From: Pseudohalioglobus lutimaris
GTDB lineage: Bacteria > Pseudomonadota > Gammaproteobacteria > Pseudomonadales > Halieaceae
Length of the DNA stretch: 57,306 nt
Assembly (NCBI RefSeq): GCF_002866825.1
Contig: NZ_PKUS01000016.1
Location: forward strand, 1-57,306
Direction of reading: 5' to 3'
Shown here: positions 43,084 to 51,805 of the stretch, in pieces
Layout of the letters: each line of letters opens with the position of its first letter
How positions within the stretch are numbered: the first letter of the stretch is position 1
Notes under the pieces: model-generated
The model's input: only the letters and a program-made list of their open reading frames with translations
What the model was told of the DNA's origin: nothing
Databases searched by the model: none
Program-made: the position numbers and the translations under genes

Positions 43084-45300
43084 ATGAACGCCAACTCACA
43101 GTTCACCGCTGCTCCCTCGGCTCCTGCCCGGGATGACGACGAGTTCATCGACCTGGGCCAGATACTGCGCGCCATTCTGCGTTACAAGTGGGGCATTGCC
43201 GGGCTGGCGCTGACCGTTACCGTGGCGGTGGGTTTCTATGTGTACTCACTGGAGCCGATATACCGCGCCGGCGGCTCCCTGCAGCTGATGTCGGCGGAGC
43301 GGGACGTGATGTCAGTGGAGGACTACTACGGCACCGGCCAATATGGGTATGACTACTTCCAGACGCAGTTTGAAATTTTAAAGGCGCGCAGCCTGGCGGA
43401 AAACGTGGTGCGTAAGCTGGAGCTGCACAAACACCCGTACTTCCTGCCGGACCCGAAGGTTGAAGAGGAGCCCGGCTGGTTCGATTTTGATTTCAGCCTG
43501 CAGACCCTGCTACCCGCCGCGCAAAAAGAAGTGCCGGAGCAGCTGAGCGAGGCGGAGCTGGAAGAGCAGGCCATAAAGAACGTAACCAATGCCGTGGCCG
43601 GCAGCCTGAGCGTGGCGCCGGTGGAGTTCAGTCACCTGGCCTACGTGAGCCTGGAGATGAGCGACCCGCAACTGGCCGCAAGGGTGGTTAATGCGCTGAT
43701 GGAAGCGTTTATTGCCTCTGACCTGGAGCAGCGCCTTTCCGGCACTGTGCAGGCCACCGGCTGGCTGGACGAGCGCCTTGGTCACCTGCGCGAGCAGCTG
43801 CGCTTGTCTGAGCTGGCGCTGCAGGAGTTTCGTGATGCCGAGGGCCTGGTGAGCGTGGACGGTGAAACCACGCTGGGCGGGAGTGAGCTGCAACTGCTTT
43901 CGCAGCGCCTTGAGGATGCCCGGCGCGCCCGCATTGAAGCCCAGAATATTATGGAAGACGTGCAGGGTATGGTCGATGCCAGCACCGAGCAGCTGATGAC
44001 CATACCCGCCGTGCTGCAGCACCAGCTGATTCGCGACCTGAAAAAGACCCAGTCCGGCGCTGAACGCAAAGTCGCCGAGCTGCGCAAGCGCTACGGCGAG
44101 AAGCACCCGCAGATGATAGCCGCGCGCTCGGACCTGGCCGAGGCCGACCGCGACCTGGCTCGCGAGGTGCGCAAGGTGGTCTCTGGCATTGAACGTGAAT
44201 ACGACCTGGCCCTGCGCAATGAACAGCAGCTGCAGGCCACCTGGGAGTCCAGCAAGAGTGACCTGCAGGAGTTCAACCGTATTGAGTTTCGCCTGCAGGA
44301 GCTGCAGCGCGAGGTGGACACCAGTCGCCAGCTATATGACATCTTCCTGGCGCGAGTGAAAAGCCTGAGCGAAACCGGCGGTTTTGAGCGGCCCCACGCG
44401 CGGATAGTGGACCGCGCCACCGTGCCGGACTCGCCGGTTAAACCCAACAAGCGCCTGAGCCTGATGCTGGCGCTGTTCCTGAGTACGATGTTTGGCTGCG
44501 CCGTGGCCTACCTGCTGGAGTTGCTGGACAACACGGTAAAAACCCCGGAAGACGTGGCCGAAAAATTGAACGTGCCGCTGCTGGGCGCGCTGCCCAAAAT
44601 GGATACCGGCAGAGGCGCCAAGCCCGCCAACCTGTGGCAGCAGCCCCAGGGCGTATTCGCCGAGGCCGTGCGTACCGTGCGCACCAGTGTGGTACTGGGC
44701 AGCCTGGATACGCCGGCACAGGTGATCGTAGTGACTTCTACCCTGCCGGAAGAGGGCAAGTCTTCTACTGTACTCAACCTGGGCGCCGCCTTTGCGCAAA
44801 TGGAAAAGACCCTGGTCATTGGTGCCGACCTGCGCCGCCCCAGCCTGGCGCTGAAGTGCAAGCTTGCCGCCAACCACAAAGGGCTGAGCCATTATGTGTC
44901 TGGCGCTGCGAGCCTGGAAGAATGCATAGAGCCGGTGGCGGGTATGGGTATGGACGTGATGCCCGCCGGCCTGATTCCCCCCAATCCGCTGGAAATGCTG
45001 GGCTCCAAACGCTTCGCCGACGCCCTGGATGCCTTGCGCCGCAACTATGACCGCATCATTATCGACTCCGCCCCCACGCAACCGGTGAGCGATGCCCTGG
45101 TGCTGGCCTCACTGGCAGACGCGGTGATATATGTGGTGAAGGCAGACAGCACTTCTACCCACGAGGTACAGAAAGGCGTGGCCGCCCTGCAGGCTAATAA
45201 TGCGCCGCTGGCGGGCGTGGTGCTGAACCAGTTGGATATGAAGGGCGCGGGTAAGGACTACTACAACTACGCCTATGACTACCGCGCCGGACAGTCCTAG
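43084..45300 (+). CDS. Polysaccharide co-polymerase with tyrosine kinase (Wzc/VpsO-like)
   Basis: 738 residues. Two membrane segments (about 36-55, WGIAGLALTVTVAVGFYVYS, and about 458-478, LSLMLALFLSTMFGCAVAYL) frame a periplasmic coiled-coil Wzz domain (SELALQEFRDAEGLVSV, then KVAELRKRYGEKHPQMIAAR). The C-terminal BY-kinase domain has Walker A (STLPEEGKSS, about 554), Walker A' (VIGADLRRPS), Walker B (IIIDSAP) and a tyrosine cluster at the end (KDYYNYAYDYRAGQS). It controls chain length and polymerisation with the OPX and is regulated by autophosphorylation of the tail. No phosphatase gene lies in the window. Confidence 0.95.
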   Translation: MNANSQFTAAPSAPARDDDEFIDLGQILRAILRYKWGIAGLALTVTVAVGFYVYSLEPIYRAGGSLQLMSAERDVMSVEDYYGTGQYGYDYFQTQFEILKARSLAENVVRKLELHKHPYFLPDPKVEEEPGWFDFDFSLQTLLPAAQKEVPEQLSEAELEEQAIKNVTNAVAGSLSVAPVEFSHLAYVSLEMSDPQLAARVVNALMEAFIASDLEQRLSGTVQATGWLDERLGHLREQLRLSELALQEFRDAEGLVSVDGETTLGGSELQLLSQRLEDARRARIEAQNIMEDVQGMVDASTEQLMTIPAVLQHQLIRDLKKTQSGAERKVAELRKRYGEKHPQMIAARSDLAEADRDLAREVRKVVSGIEREYDLALRNEQQLQATWESSKSDLQEFNRIEFRLQELQREVDTSRQLYDIFLARVKSLSETGGFERPHARIVDRATVPDSPVKPNKRLSLMLALFLSTMFGCAVAYLLELLDNTVKTPEDVAEKLNVPLLGALPKMDTGRGAKPANLWQQPQGVFAEAVRTVRTSVVLGSLDTPAQVIVVTSTLPEEGKSSTVLNLGAAFAQMEKTLVIGADLRRPSLALKCKLAANHKGLSHYVSGAASLEECIEPVAGMGMDVMPAGLIPPNPLEMLGSKRFADALDALRRNYDRIIIDSAPTQPVSDALVLASLADAVIYVVKADSTSTHEVQKGVAALQANNAPLAGVVLNQLDMKGAGKDYYNYAYDYRAGQS

Positions 45301-45303
45301 CCG

Positions 45304-46476
45304 ATGACGAAGATTGCCGTGGTGGGCACCGGCTACGTGGGGCTGGCCAATGCTGTGCTGCTGGCCCAACACAATGAAGTGGTGGCGCTGGACATAGATG
45401 CCGAGCGCGTGGCCCTGATCAATCGCGGCGAACCCACGGTGGAAGACCCCGAGCTGGAGCTGTTCCTCAGAGAGCGCAAGCTCAACCTGCGCGCCACCAC
45501 AGACAAACATGAAGCCTACGCCGGTGTGGACTTTGTGATCGTCGCGACCCCCACCAACTACGACCCGGACACCAACTACTTCGACACCTCCACGGTGGAA
45601 GCCGTGGTAGCAGACGCCACCGCAATCAACCCGGGTGCCGCAGTGGTGATCAAGTCCACCATTCCGGTTGGCTTTACCCGTCAGCTGCGTGAGCGGACAG
45701 GCGTGAGCAGCATTATGTTCAGCCCGGAGTTTCTGCGCGAGGGCAGGGCGCTTTACGACAACCTGCACCCCTCGCGGATTGTGGTGGGTGACAGCAGCGA
45801 GCGCGGCAAGCAGTTTGCCGCGCTGTTGTTGCAGGGCGCAGAAGACAAGGACACACCCGTGCTGCACACCGGCAGCACCGAGGCCGAGGCCATAAAGCTG
45901 TTTGCCAACACCTACCTGGCGATGCGCGTGGCCTACTTCAATGAGCTGGACAGCTACGCCGCCACCCATGGCCTGGATACACGCAACATAATAGAAGGTG
46001 TGGGCCTGGACCCGCGCATTGGTACCCACTACAACAACCCCTCTTTTGGCTATGGCGGTTATTGCCTGCCGAAAGACACCAAACAACTGCTGGCGAATTA
46101 CGCGGATGTGCCCAGTAATATTATCCAGGCGATTGTGGATGCTAATTCCACGCGGAAGGATTTTATTGCCAATGAAGTGCTTAAGCTCAAGCCGAAAGTG
46201 GTGGGCATTTACCGCCTGGTGATGAAGGAGGGCTCGGATAATATTCGAGCGTCTTCAATGCAGGGGGTGATGAAGCGGATTAAGGCCAAGGGTGTTGAGG
46301 TGGTGGTGTATGAGCCTGCGATGCAGCAGCAGGAGTTTTATAACTCCAAAGTGATAGCCGGGTTGAATATTTTCAAGAAATTGAGTGATGTGATTATTGC
46401 TAATCGCATTAGTAAGGATCTTGAGGATGTGGTGGATAAGGTTTATACGCGGGATTTGTTTGGGGGGGATGGATAG
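45304..46476 (+). CDS. ugd: UDP-glucose 6-dehydrogenase
   Basis: 390 residues. NAD-binding GTGYVGL (about 8-14), central [20 protein letters not shown] and the catalytic cysteine in [14 protein letters not shown] identify the UDP-glucose/GDP-mannose dehydrogenase family; length and neighbours fit Ugd. It oxidises UDP-glucose to UDP-glucuronate, giving the polysaccharide uronic acid residues. From about 46090 to the stop the codon use changes from mostly C-ending to G/T-ending codons, while the protein stays intact to the typical end [10 protein letters not shown]. This suggests a recombination junction inside the gene. Confidence 0.93.
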   Translation: MTKIAVVGTGYVGLANAVLLAQHNEVVALDIDAERVALINRGEPTVEDPELELFLRERKLNLRATTDKHEAYAGVDFVIVATPTNYDPDTNYFDTSTVEAVVADATAINPGAAVVIKSTIPVGFTRQLRERTGVSSIMFSPEFLREGRALYDNLHPSRIVVGDSSERGKQFAALLLQGAEDKDTPVLHTGSTEAEAIKLFANTYLAMRVAYFNELDSYAATHGLDTRNIIEGVGLDPRIGTHYNNPSFGYGGYCLPKDTKQLLANYADVPSNIIQAIVDANSTRKDFIANEVLKLKPKVVGIYRLVMKEGSDNIRASSMQGVMKRIKAKGVEVVVYEPAMQQQEFYNSKVIAGLNIFKKLSDVIIANRISKDLEDVVDKVYTRDLFGGDG

Positions 46477-46872
46477 TAGGAGCTCTAAACTGCAAAAAAT
46501 GAAAGCGCGGCTCCAATGATAATTCCTCCCAATTGAGATGTATTGAAGATGCTCGTAGGGTCTATGTGGTGGTTGGAATACTTCTTTTAACAAATGGCAA
46601 ATACCTCGAGATGCGGCATTCTATCAAAGCAAAGCCCGATAAAACTGACGCAATCCCTTGCGAGAGACGAGGCGCCCCGGTTACTTGGTGATTGTTGGGG
46701 TTTTTGAATGCCGTCGGTGCAGGCTGAAAGCTCATTCGTGGTTCCTAATGGCGGGTCTCACTTTAAACCACGAGGCGCTCAGCATCAAAAGTGGAACGGC
46801 CTACAGAATGTGAAAAAATGAAAAAATGAAAAAATGCTTCTCGTATGAATACATACAGCACTGGCCTTCATC
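46477..46872 (+). other. Gap at the left border of the AT-rich cassette
   Basis: 396 bases without a supported gene. They contain three tandem 8-bp units TGAAAAAA (46811-46834) and a short inverted repeat GTATG-AATA-CATAC (46843-46856) just before the next gene. One frame is open from 46503 to 46688 but matches nothing convincing. No terminator, ops/JUMPstart element or insertion sequence was recognised. Confidence 0.45.
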
Positions 46873-47604
46873 ATGAAAGCTATGTACAAGATTTTCGGTG
46901 AAAGAAACTCCGGAACTAACTTGGCTAGATTTCTAATTGGGGAGAACCACTTCTTTCCTGATGATGCGGGGCTTACGACCAGTCTAGTCATAAATGCTTT
47001 TGCAATGAGAATTGGTCGAGGGTTACCTAAGACCTATGACAGCGTTTATGACTTGGTGACTGGAAGTCGACATGAATTGATACTGGGCTGGAAGCACGCT
47101 GCTCCTGACATCAAGTTATTCGAAAACACATCGGTGATTCCAGTTATAGTGGTTAAGCACCCTGTGTTTTGGAAGAGATCCTTCGCAGCTAGACCTTTTC
47201 ATAGCTACGATTCGACAGAAAGCTATATTCCTCGGCGAATCGAGAATATGCCTCGATGCGTTATGTCTATGGAAGAATTGATATTGTACAAATTTGAAAG
47301 CTATCGGCGACTACTTGGTGCTGTCGGAGGGGTGTTAATACAGTATGAAACACTAGTTACTGATTTTGCTGCATGTAAGGAAGTTCTAGTTGAGATATTT
47401 GGTGAGTGCCGCGATCTTCCGAAGAAAGAGATTAGAAGCTTTGTACCGTCAGATTCTTTATTCTCATCGACTTTGTACTCGAACGAAAAGCTGAGAGAGT
47501 TAGGTTGTTTTGAGGCGGCTGACTATCCATGCATTGGCGAACTTTTGAATTTTTTTGGCTATGAGACCGGAAAATGGAACAGAAAATTGCCGTCTATATT
47601 ATAA
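46873..47604 (+). CDS. Sulfotransferase-like protein
   Basis: 243 residues. The N-terminal FGERNSGTNLARFLIGENHF has the GERNSGTN pattern that serves as the 5'-phosphosulfate loop in a group of bacterial sulfotransferases. A later segment (VIPVIVVKHPVFWKRSFAAR) corresponds to the 3'-phosphate site region, where KHP replaces the more common RNP/RDP. It would move sulfate from PAPS to a sugar of the polysaccharide. Codon use is AT-rich. It overlaps the next gene by 31 bases. No PAPS-synthesis gene is visible here, and activity is not proven. Confidence 0.65.
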   Translation: MKAMYKIFGERNSGTNLARFLIGENHFFPDDAGLTTSLVINAFAMRIGRGLPKTYDSVYDLVTGSRHELILGWKHAAPDIKLFENTSVIPVIVVKHPVFWKRSFAARPFHSYDSTESYIPRRIENMPRCVMSMEELILYKFESYRRLLGAVGGVLIQYETLVTDFAACKEVLVEIFGECRDLPKKEIRSFVPSDSLFSSTLYSNEKLRELGCFEAADYPCIGELLNFFGYETGKWNRKLPSIL

Positions 47605-48530
47605 ACGGCTCCAGCCTTGGTGGCGGCGAAATGGACTCAATCCTAAGGGCGTCTATGCATGGAGGGTTTGTATTGCCCCTTCAAGCCATCTCCGTAAATG
47701 TAAGAAAATTATGTGACAGGATGTGCGTACAGGTGCTGGAGGCCAAGGATCTGTTCCACGATACTCACTTTAAGAATGTTGTAATTAAAAGCAGCGGCTT
47801 TTTCAGAGATCTTACGCTTTCCCCAATGCTTTTGGCCCTCGCGGTTCACAAGAGAAAACTTCCCGATTTGGAGATTGGCGTGCACTGCGATCCTTTATCC
47901 TCACCAATTAGTAGTACTTTCAAAATCAGGTTAGCCACATTCATATACCAGATTTTTGGGCTAATATTCGCATCTCGGGTTAGGTTCGTTTCTGTTCGAC
48001 AATTGAAAACGTTTTCTCTGCTTTCCAAGCTTAAGAGGCACTACGTCGACCCCCCTTGTAGCATGATAACTAAGAAATATCGTGGAACTGTTTCGGTTAA
48101 ATCAGGAGAGATTGCTAACTCGATAGCCTTCATAGGGCGGCTATCTAGTAGCGCCATCTTAGGCGACGCGAAAAACTCAAAATTTCTGCCAGAGTTATCA
48201 CAAGCTCTTTCTGCGATGAATCTGACCATCGATATCTTCGGGGGCGGTAATCAAGATAGCGTAATGGCCTCACTATCCAAGCTAGACAATGTCCGTTTGA
48301 ACGGGGAAAGTCTAGACGTAGAAGGATTATTACTGCGGACGTCTATCTTAGTTGTCCCCAGTAATCATGAAGGCTACTGCTTGATAGCAAGAGAGGCTTC
48401 GCTGCTAGGTAGCATCGTTCTGGTATCACCAGCGGTAGCGCCTGAGATCCAAGCGCTGCCTAATGTGGTTGTAGTTCGTGAGATGGAAACGACATCCTGG
48501 ATTCAGGAGATACGGAAGCATTTGCAGTGA
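47574..48530 (+). CDS. Glycosyltransferase, GT4-like
   Basis: 318 residues. The C-terminal half has the GT-B nucleotide-sugar fold pattern: SIAFIGRLSSSAILGDAKNS, then LTIDIFGGGNQDS and SILVVPSNHEGYCLIAREAS, where the E-x7-E-like motif (EGYCLIARE) contacts the donor sugar. The N-terminal acceptor domain starts with a Gly-rich loop (NGSSLGGGEMDS). Substrate unknown; a hexose addition to the polysaccharide repeat is likely. It is AT-rich and overlaps both neighbours. Confidence 0.8.
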   Translation: MEQKIAVYIINGSSLGGGEMDSILRASMHGGFVLPLQAISVNVRKLCDRMCVQVLEAKDLFHDTHFKNVVIKSSGFFRDLTLSPMLLALAVHKRKLPDLEIGVHCDPLSSPISSTFKIRLATFIYQIFGLIFASRVRFVSVRQLKTFSLLSKLKRHYVDPPCSMITKKYRGTVSVKSGEIANSIAFIGRLSSSAILGDAKNSKFLPELSQALSAMNLTIDIFGGGNQDSVMASLSKLDNVRLNGESLDVEGLLLRTSILVVPSNHEGYCLIAREASLLGSIVLVSPAVAPEIQALPNVVVVREMETTSWIQEIRKHLQ

Positions 48531-49672
48531 AGAGATACGCAGTAATTGCTCAGACGGTGGATCCAGATAGAGGCTCTGAATTTGCTGCGGGATGGTATTT
48601 TTTGAAGGAGGTCATTTTTGACGAGCGGATCCAATCAAATTTCTCCATACACGTTTTCATTAGCGAAAACGAAAAAAATCGAGAATCAATCCTCAATTAC
48701 TGTAGAAATAGAAATGTTCAAGCAAAGATTAACTTTATCCCGCAGGTATTGCCGCAGAAGCATAAATACTTTGGCCGACTGCTTAGGTTTTTTTGGCAAG
48801 TAAGGTTAGCAAAGGTACTGCAAAGAGGGAAGTTCGATATTATTCATCAGATTTCACCTGCGTCAATACTCTACTTGAACCCAGTATTTCTTCTGCGGAG
48901 CAAGGGCAAGAAGGTAGTTGGCCCTATGAGAATTCAGGCGAGGGCGTCGATTTCCGCAATGTACCTTAGTGACTTTCGAGTTCTGCTGCGTCAGGTAGGG
49001 ATATGGTCTAAAGAATGCTTGGAGTGGGTCGGTTTCTCGTATCATAGGTGGTGTATTCGCAGGTTTGCCGAGATTCATTTTACTCCCTTCGCTCGCAAAA
49101 TCACTAACAGGGGAGAAGTCTATTGCAGAGAAACTGCATTCATCTCGTTTTCAAACCATGAGTGCACTGAAGCAAATTCCCCAGAGCCGGTAGTGATTTG
49201 GTCGGGACTTGGAGACTATTATCGAAAGAATGAAGATCTTGCGAGAAGAATAACTCTGGCTATGAAAAAAGATAGTGAACTAAAGGGCCTGAGGGTGCTC
49301 TTTTTCGGTGCGAGAAAACCGCATCTCAAGTCTCACGGTGTGGATTATTTCGATGCACTGCCGCGCTCGTCCTTTCTCAAGCTCATTAATGCTTCTACTA
49401 TTTACCTGTGCACCAGTACTCTAGAGATAAATAGCGTTCTTGCGGAGGAGGTTCTCTCTAAAGGAGGATGTGTTGTGACAGGAAATTTGCCCGGTTTTTC
49501 TATGAGGCCAGACAATGGTGGTATTCAGGTTGTGAAAGACTATAACTCGCTAGAAGACTGGCTGACGGGTATTCGGTTTTCAGTATACAACCGTGAACGT
49601 TGTTCAGTCTGGTCGGTTCAACGTTCAAAGAAAAAGGAAGAAGTAATAGCTTCTATTTGTGGCTTACTATGA
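48527..49672 (+). CDS. Glycosyltransferase, GT-B fold
   Basis: 381 residues, GTG start overlapping the previous stop (GTGA). The N-terminus (QTVDPDRGSEFAAGWYFLKE) is the GSE-type loop of a group of GT4 enzymes, followed by FDIIHQISPASILYLNPVF. The C-terminal half has VVIWSGLGDYYRKNEDL, LRVLFFGARKP and STIYLCTSTLEINSVLAEEV, the latter at the donor site. It belongs to the repeat-unit assembly genes; the sugar cannot be named. Confidence 0.75.
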   Translation: MKRYAVIAQTVDPDRGSEFAAGWYFLKEVIFDERIQSNFSIHVFISENEKNRESILNYCRNRNVQAKINFIPQVLPQKHKYFGRLLRFFWQVRLAKVLQRGKFDIIHQISPASILYLNPVFLLRSKGKKVVGPMRIQARASISAMYLSDFRVLLRQVGIWSKECLEWVGFSYHRWCIRRFAEIHFTPFARKITNRGEVYCRETAFISFSNHECTEANSPEPVVIWSGLGDYYRKNEDLARRITLAMKKDSELKGLRVLFFGARKPHLKSHGVDYFDALPRSSFLKLINASTIYLCTSTLEINSVLAEEVLSKGGCVVTGNLPGFSMRPDNGGIQVVKDYNSLEDWLTGIRFSVYNRERCSVWSVQRSKKKEEVIASICGLL

Positions 49673-49709
49673 GGAATATCTTTAAGGGGGTTGACCCATT
49701 ATTACCTAC

Positions 49710-50711
49710 ATGAGATCGAAAATAGGGTCGGATGAAACTGTTTTCTTTAAGTATTTGCTTGCTAGTAATTTTGTGTTTCAAAATTTTGACGATACTACTT
49801 ACGCGAACTTTTACGCATCGGGCTTTTTGAGCAAATTTGCAAGGCACATACTAAAGAGGAATATGTCAAACACGATGGCTCTTGATATTCAGAATTCTAT
49901 TTCTAGGTGCGATGAATCTCGGGCGTTCGTATTTAATGGGAGAGGGGTAAATAAATCCGTAGGTAGAATCTTGTCAAATTTAGATGAGGTTTACTGGTAC
50001 TTGCCGGACTATCTGGCCCACAAAGAACATAAATACTTAGAAGAAGTAGCGACGAAAATTATTTTCACAAAACCTTCTTCCTACAACGAAGTCCGGTTTA
50101 GAAGCTCTATTACAGTAGATAAGATAGTGAACATTTGTCCTACAATGTTTTCGTTCGAGTCAGAGAAGATTGAACTTCAAAAAAGGAAATTCTATCGAGA
50201 TCTTCACGAAAAAAGTATAGATGTTGTTTTTTTAGGGAATCATAGCTACAACAAGGAACTTCAAATATCTGAAATCGCCCGTCTTATCCGCAGGAAAGTC
50301 TATGTCATCGGCTCTGGTTGGAGCGATCGTAACGATATAGAAGCTGTGGGCCCGATATACGGTCCAGCTCTTGCGGAATTTTTAAAAAAAGTAAAGGTTG
50401 GCATTGCGGTTCCTGACTCCTTTGGAGGCACAATCGACCCTATAACAGTTAGATATTTCCAGTATCCGCTTTATGGGACCTTGGGTGTTTACTCTATGAA
50501 TCCTTATAATCGAGACCTTCTAAACGAAAAGCTTTTAGCATACTCGTTTGAAAATTTTGTAGAGGCCGCAGACATTATAGCTGAAGTGCTAAGCATGAGT
50601 GGAGCTAGCTACAGTCAAGCACTTGCCGAGCAAATTGCTTGGCTAAACAGTAAGGCGACCTCAGCAGAGAGTGTTTTCTCTATGCTGAGTCAGTCCGAAA
50701 CGACTTTATGA
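49710..50711 (+). CDS. Putative glycosyltransferase, family not recognised
   Basis: 333 residues from the ATG at 49710, 37 bases after the preceding gene. No standard GT motif is obvious. The second half has a GT-B-like order of strands (IDVVFLGNHSYNKELQISEI, then RKVYVIGSGWSDRNDIEAVG, GPALAEFLKKVKVGIAVPDS and DPITVRYFQYPLYGTLGVYS), as in spore-coat-type or CgeB-like glycosyltransferases that end with a similar list-of-towers segment. There is no signal peptide or membrane helix. It is placed among glycosyltransferases and overlaps the next gene by four bases. Confidence 0.55.
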   Translation: MRSKIGSDETVFFKYLLASNFVFQNFDDTTYANFYASGFLSKFARHILKRNMSNTMALDIQNSISRCDESRAFVFNGRGVNKSVGRILSNLDEVYWYLPDYLAHKEHKYLEEVATKIIFTKPSSYNEVRFRSSITVDKIVNICPTMFSFESEKIELQKRKFYRDLHEKSIDVVFLGNHSYNKELQISEIARLIRRKVYVIGSGWSDRNDIEAVGPIYGPALAEFLKKVKVGIAVPDSFGGTIDPITVRYFQYPLYGTLGVYSMNPYNRDLLNEKLLAYSFENFVEAADIIAEVLSMSGASYSQALAEQIAWLNSKATSAESVFSMLSQSETTL

Positions 50712-51709
50712 AAAAGCTTGTCATTGGAACTTCGGTCCCTGCTGTCGCTCCTGGCGGTATACCCACCTTTATAGGTTATCTAAAAAAATCCGATACGTAT
50801 TCGGATTGTCATTTTCTTGAATGGTGTGATCGTGAATCTGGTTCACAATTAAGTCTTGGCGATTATAGCAGGAACAAGTTTTTCCGCACCATCGCTTCTC
50901 AATTTAAGGTTCTATCAGTCGCGCATAGATATGAAGAGATCGAAGTGCACTCAATTCGAACCGGGCTGTTCGCTCTAATTTTTTTTAGAAGAAAATGTAG
51001 TTTTTTCTATCATGGACCAGGGTTTCAAGAGGCTGCTGTAGAGGGCAGTGGCGAGCTTTCTGTCTTAAGGCTGTACATAGTCGAGGCATTGATGCTGAGA
51101 AATTTGAGAAAATACTACACTGCTTCACGTGCATTCAGAAGACGGCTTCACGAAAATCATGGCGTACCAATTAGAAGAATCGAGGTCGTTCGCCCACAGG
51201 CCGACTTTGATCGTTACCGTTACGGCGCTCTAGTGAAGAAGAAGTTCAATTCGCTGGACAAGAATGGAATTATCAGCTGCGTTATCTGTAGGCGACTGGT
51301 AAATCGTGTTGGTGTTATTGAGTTCCTCGAGGCCTTACGAGCAATAGATTTGGATGAAAAGGTGCGAGTTACTATCGTAGGCTCTGGCCCTTTAGAGGAT
51401 AGGGTGAGATCAGCGTCGACGTTAGACGAACGAGTGGTATTTTTGGGCGAATTGACTGAGGCTGAGAGAGATGATGTTTATAGCGATTCCCATTTTAATG
51501 TGGTTCCCACGCTTCATCTCGAGGGTCTTGGAATGGTGATTTATGAGGGACTCAAATTTGGTGCTATTCCGCTCGTGACAGCATGTGATGGAATGCCTGA
51601 GCTGCTTGAAGAGCTTGAGGTCGGTGAATATTTTGAGAACGTCAAAAGACTGATTCTTGCGATTGATCGAAGCACGATTAGGCGCGAGTTGAATCGATTA
51701 TGCGAATGA
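50708..51709 (+). CDS. Glycosyltransferase, GT4 family
   Basis: 333 residues. The N-terminal loop (PAVAPGGIPTFIGYL) and the C-terminal donor domain (ISCVICRRLVNRVGVIEFLE, then VRVTIVGSGPLEDRVRSAST, VVFLGELTEAERDDVYSDSH and LHLEGLGMVIYEGLKFGAIP) are clear GT4 features; EGLGMVIYE is the E-x7-E motif. It adds a sugar to the lipid-linked repeat unit on the cytoplasmic face. AT-rich. A 96-base gap with a small AGCTGG/CCAGCT hairpin follows. Confidence 0.87.
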   Translation: MKKLVIGTSVPAVAPGGIPTFIGYLKKSDTYSDCHFLEWCDRESGSQLSLGDYSRNKFFRTIASQFKVLSVAHRYEEIEVHSIRTGLFALIFFRRKCSFFYHGPGFQEAAVEGSGELSVLRLYIVEALMLRNLRKYYTASRAFRRRLHENHGVPIRRIEVVRPQADFDRYRYGALVKKKFNSLDKNGIISCVICRRLVNRVGVIEFLEALRAIDLDEKVRVTIVGSGPLEDRVRSASTLDERVVFLGELTEAERDDVYSDSHFNVVPTLHLEGLGMVIYEGLKFGAIPLVTACDGMPELLEELEVGEYFENVKRLILAIDRSTIRRELNRLCE

Positions 51710-51805
51710 AGAATATGAGCGATTTTTGCAGCCCATCTGGGGGGTGGTGGTTCCTACTGTTTAAGCTGGCAGTCCAGCTAAGTAAAGATGTTCCACGATT
51801 TTTGA

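Noticed and set aside
45109-46086. 325-codon minus-strand frame opposite the end of the co-polymerase gene and ugd
   Set aside because: It spans two genuine genes in opposite sense and has Gly/Val/His-rich shadow composition.
46503-46688. Open frame with a faint Nudix-like start (VVVGILLLTNGKYLEMRHS)
   Set aside because: The similarity is limited to a few residues, the Nudix box is absent and there is no start with a ribosome site; probably chance.
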